Shown here: piece by piece, positions 5,651-7,358 of the stretch
How positions within the stretch are numbered: the first letter of the stretch is position 1
Layout: the number at the start of each line of letters is the position of its first letter
From: Microcaldota archaeon
Lineage (GTDB): Archaea > Micrarchaeota > Micrarchaeia > Micrarchaeales > Micrarchaeaceae
Assembly: GCA_030039935.1 (NCBI GenBank)
Contig: JASHUQ010000107.1
Span: 1-7,358 of the forward strand
Direction: 5' to 3'
Length of the DNA: 7,358 nt
Position numbers and translations under genes: made by a program
The notes under the pieces: generated by a model
The model's input: the letters and a program-made list of their open reading frames with translations, nothing else
What the model was told of the DNA's origin: nothing
Databases searched by the model: none

Positions 5651-6487
5651 ATGATGTTTATGAGTGTAAGAAACCCGGCAGTTCAAGGACAGTTCTATCC
5701 TTCCAGCAAGAAAGAGCTTATTGCATTTATAGACAGTGCGATGAAGAATGCAAAAGTAAGCAATGATGTTACAAGCGCTGCCTCGTTTGTCGCACCACAT
5801 GCTGGCTATGTTTATTCTGGAAAGACAGCAGCATACACTTACAAGGCATTATCTCTAAACAAAAACCTTGAAAATATAGAAACCCTGATATTCGTCGGAC
5901 CGAACCACACAGGTTATGGCACACCAATATCAGTATCCATTGAAGATTGGTCTAATGTTCTGGGAGTTGTTAGCAACGACAAGGAGCTTTCAAAAGAGAT
6001 TGCAAGTGCAGATGGTTTAAGCATCGATGAGACAGCACACAGGTATGAGCACTCTATAGAGGTACAACTACCTTTCATGCAAAGAACGATTCCTGGCAAA
6101 AAGGCTTGCTTCATCTGCATGGGAGACCAGAGCATCGAAAGCGCTGAGCTGCTTTCAAATTCCATAGAAAGTGCGGTAAGAAAGCTTAAGAGGAACGTTA
6201 TTGTCATCGCAAGCTCTGATTTCAATCATTACGAATCGGCATCAATAGCATCAAAGAAGGACAAACCGCTATTCGAGCAGCTAGAAAAAATGGATTATAG
6301 GAAATTCTATGAATTAAAGGAAAAAAGCAATGAGACCTCATGCGGATTCGGCCCTATAACAGTATCTCTGCTGTTTTCAAGGAACAAAGGTGCAAAAAAG
6401 GGAGTATTGCTTAGCAATTCCAATTCCGGAGATGAAACAGGAGATTACACAAGCGTTGTAAACTACGCATCTTTTGCATTTATCTGA
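5651..6487 (+). CDS. MEMO1-family protein (AmmeMemoRadiSam component B)
   Basis: The 278-residue protein opens with RNPAVQGQFYPSS, the family N-terminal signature, and continues with FVAPHAGYVYSG (H50), FVGPNHTGYGTPISVS (H86), HRYEHSIEVQLPF (H130, H134), SSDFNHYE (H193) and ETSCGFGPITVSLLF (C231). H50, H86 and C231 line up with the His, His, Cys metal-site residues described for human MEMO1 (H49, H81, C244), so the site looks intact. The fold is related to LigB-type extradiol dioxygenases, but family activity is unsettled; binding of copper or iron has been reported for the human protein. Three in-frame ATGs (5651, 5654, 5660) are possible; the last would give MSVRNPAVQ and is the best match to family starts, while none has a clear Shine-Dalgarno site. 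It diverges from dinB and overlaps the convergent GTPase gene by 8 bp. An AMMECR1 partner is at the left edge of the window. Confidence 0.93.
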   Translation: MMFMSVRNPAVQGQFYPSSKKELIAFIDSAMKNAKVSNDVTSAASFVAPHAGYVYSGKTAAYTYKALSLNKNLENIETLIFVGPNHTGYGTPISVSIEDWSNVLGVVSNDKELSKEIASADGLSIDETAHRYEHSIEVQLPFMQRTIPGKKACFICMGDQSIESAELLSNSIESAVRKLKRNVIVIASSDFNHYESASIASKKDKPLFEQLEKMDYRKFYELKEKSNETSCGFGPITVSLLFSRNKGAKKGVLLSNSNSGDETGDYTSVVNYASFAFI

Positions 6488-7358
6488 TTATCCCCATGCC
6501 TGCGAAGTTGTTGTTTGAGTATAGTACGAATCTTCCCAATTCTTTTACTTCGTCAAAGCTTTCCGCAGGTATCTTCTTTGCAAGCTTTAGCTCAGCGATT
6601 ACAGCATTTAATGGTTCTATCTTTCCTCTTGTCTTTTCTTCTCCAGTAGTTGTATCAATATGCCTCAATACTCTTATGCTCTTTGAGTTCACACTTATTC
6701 CATTGAATTTTATACTCAGATCTTTACCAAGCCTATTTGTAACAAATATCAGGCTCTTTATGTTCTCTTTTGGCTCCGGACAATGCGAACTCTCGTATAT
6801 TACAGATCCCCTTATATCCTGGTTTATTTTCTTGTTGACCTGCAGCGCCACATTTTCCTCTTTTTTGGCGGACTTTACCCTCTTACCCTTTACTGTAATG
6901 TTCTGTACTCTTGCATTTGCCTTTAATGGAGATATGCGAATATTGTCATTTATCCTCACTCTTCCTTTTACCACTCTTCCAACAATAAGGTTTTTCTTAC
7001 CTTCAAGAATCCCCTGGACCAAAAGCCTTAAATTTTCATTCCTGCCTGCCTTGCCAGGCCTTGATTCATCATACAGCTGCTCAATAATGGATTTTCCTTT
7101 GTACCATTTCATTTTCTGACTTTTCTTTACAAGGTTGTCTCCCTTGTAAGCTGATACTGGGACAAACTTCACATTTTTCTCAGCAAACCCTATCTTTTTT
7201 ATGAAGCCCTTAAGCCCGTCCTTTACGCTTTCAAATTTCTTTTCGTCATACCCGACAGAATCCATCTTGTTCACCGCAACTACAAGATGGTCTATGCCAA
7301 GCATCTTTGCAATGAACAGGTGCCTTTTTGTCTGGTCTCTTATGCCTTCATCTTTTTT
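6480..7358 (-). CDS. EF-1A/CysN-type GTPase, C-terminal part (5' end beyond window)
   Basis: The minus frame is open to the window edge, giving 292 residues; the first ones read KKDEGIRDQTKRHLFIAKML, so the Met at 7304 is internal. G4 is AVNKMD and G5 is VSAYKGDN; the P-loop, switch I and DxxG lie outside the window. Domain II (about residues 107-185, LRLLVQGILEGKKNLIVGRV then INDNIRISP) and domain III (about 190-292, ending ELGRFVLYSNNNFAGMGIIR) follow as in EF-1A relatives. The QTKRHLFIAKMLGI segment resembles CysN (QTRRHSFI, ATP sulfurylase GTPase subunit) more than canonical EF-1A (QTREHLLLA), and domain II is short and divergent. It may be an EF-1A paralogue, a CysN homologue, or a decoding/ribosome-rescue type GTPase. 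A radical change from canonical EF-1A in domains II and III argues against it being the main elongation factor. No cysD-like or other sulfate gene is visible nearby. Confidence 0.82.
   Translation of the reverse strand, partial: KKDEGIRDQTKRHLFIAKMLGIDHLVVAVNKMDSVGYDEKKFESVKDGLKGFIKKIGFAEKNVKFVPVSAYKGDNLVKKSQKMKWYKGKSIIEQLYDESRPGKAGRNENLRLLVQGILEGKKNLIVGRVVKGRVRINDNIRISPLKANARVQNITVKGKRVKSAKKEENVALQVNKKINQDIRGSVIYESSHCPEPKENIKSLIFVTNRLGKDLSIKFNGISVNSKSIRVLRHIDTTTGEEKTRGKIEPLNAVIAELKLAKKIPAESFDEVKELGRFVLYSNNNFAGMGIIR

Noticed and set aside
6496..7119. Long plus-strand open frame of 207 codons opposite the GTPase gene, resembling a membrane protein.
   Set aside because: Its hydrophobic look comes from being antisense to a Lys/Glu-rich protein; the minus strand has recognisable GTPase motifs.
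1..7358. CRISPR arrays, tandem repeats, insertion-sequence ends or attachment sites, including at the tRNA 3' end.
   Set aside because: No regularly spaced repeats, terminal inverted repeats or duplicated tRNA 3' segment were seen by eye on either strand; the intein is the only mobile element recognised.

Overview
The window looks like a piece of a compact archaeal chromosome. The reasons are a tRNA-Ile with no encoded CCA, an archaeal-type AMMECR1/MEMO1 pair, a protein built on TFB (archaeal TFIIB)-like cyclin repeats, a Dpo4/DinB-type Y-family polymerase, AT-rich TATA-like elements just upstream of genes, and almost no intergenic DNA. A small-genome lineage such as DPANN is plausible, but the sequence alone does not fix the phylum.

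Layout, left to right: the 3' end of an AMMECR1-family gene (1-234, +); tRNA-Ile(GAT) (246-320, +); a TFB-like protein with two cyclin-type repeats split by a coiled coil (375-1439, +); a metallo-beta-lactamase/beta-CASP-type nuclease (1436-2365, -); thioredoxin reductase trxB interrupted by a 394-residue intein (2437-4548, +; intein 2839-4020); DNA polymerase IV/Dpo4-type dinB (4549-5601, -); a MEMO1-family protein (5651-6487, +); and the 3' part of an EF-1A/CysN-type GTPase gene (6480-7358, -, running off the right edge). No stretch over 300 bp lacks a gene.

The standout is the thioredoxin reductase intein. It is a class 1 intein (Cys1, TxxH, penultimate His, terminal Asn, Cys+1) with a LAGLIDADG endonuclease, and it sits inside the redox-active CATC motif. 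The +1 splicing nucleophile is the second catalytic cysteine of the enzyme, so TrxR can have no CxxC activity at the proper place until splicing occurs. The intein's Cys1 also recreates a CATC motif in the unspliced precursor, which suggests, as inference only, that a disulfide could lock splicing. Arginine codon use and base composition both differ between intein and host gene, consistent with a later arrival.

From 375 onward the protein genes strictly alternate strands. All three convergent pairs overlap or abut at their stop codons (4 bp overlap, 0 bp gap, 8 bp overlap), and the two divergent pairs share 49-71 bp spacers, each with a single AT-rich TATA-like core. There are therefore no multi-gene operons in this part. 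AMMECR1 and MEMO1 are two of the three components of the AmmeMemoRadiSam set known from comparative genomics. Here both are present about 5.4 kb apart, and the radical SAM partner is not in the window. The remaining genes are not obviously one pathway: RNA or DNA processing, lesion-bypass replication, thiol redox and GTPase functions are simply neighbours.
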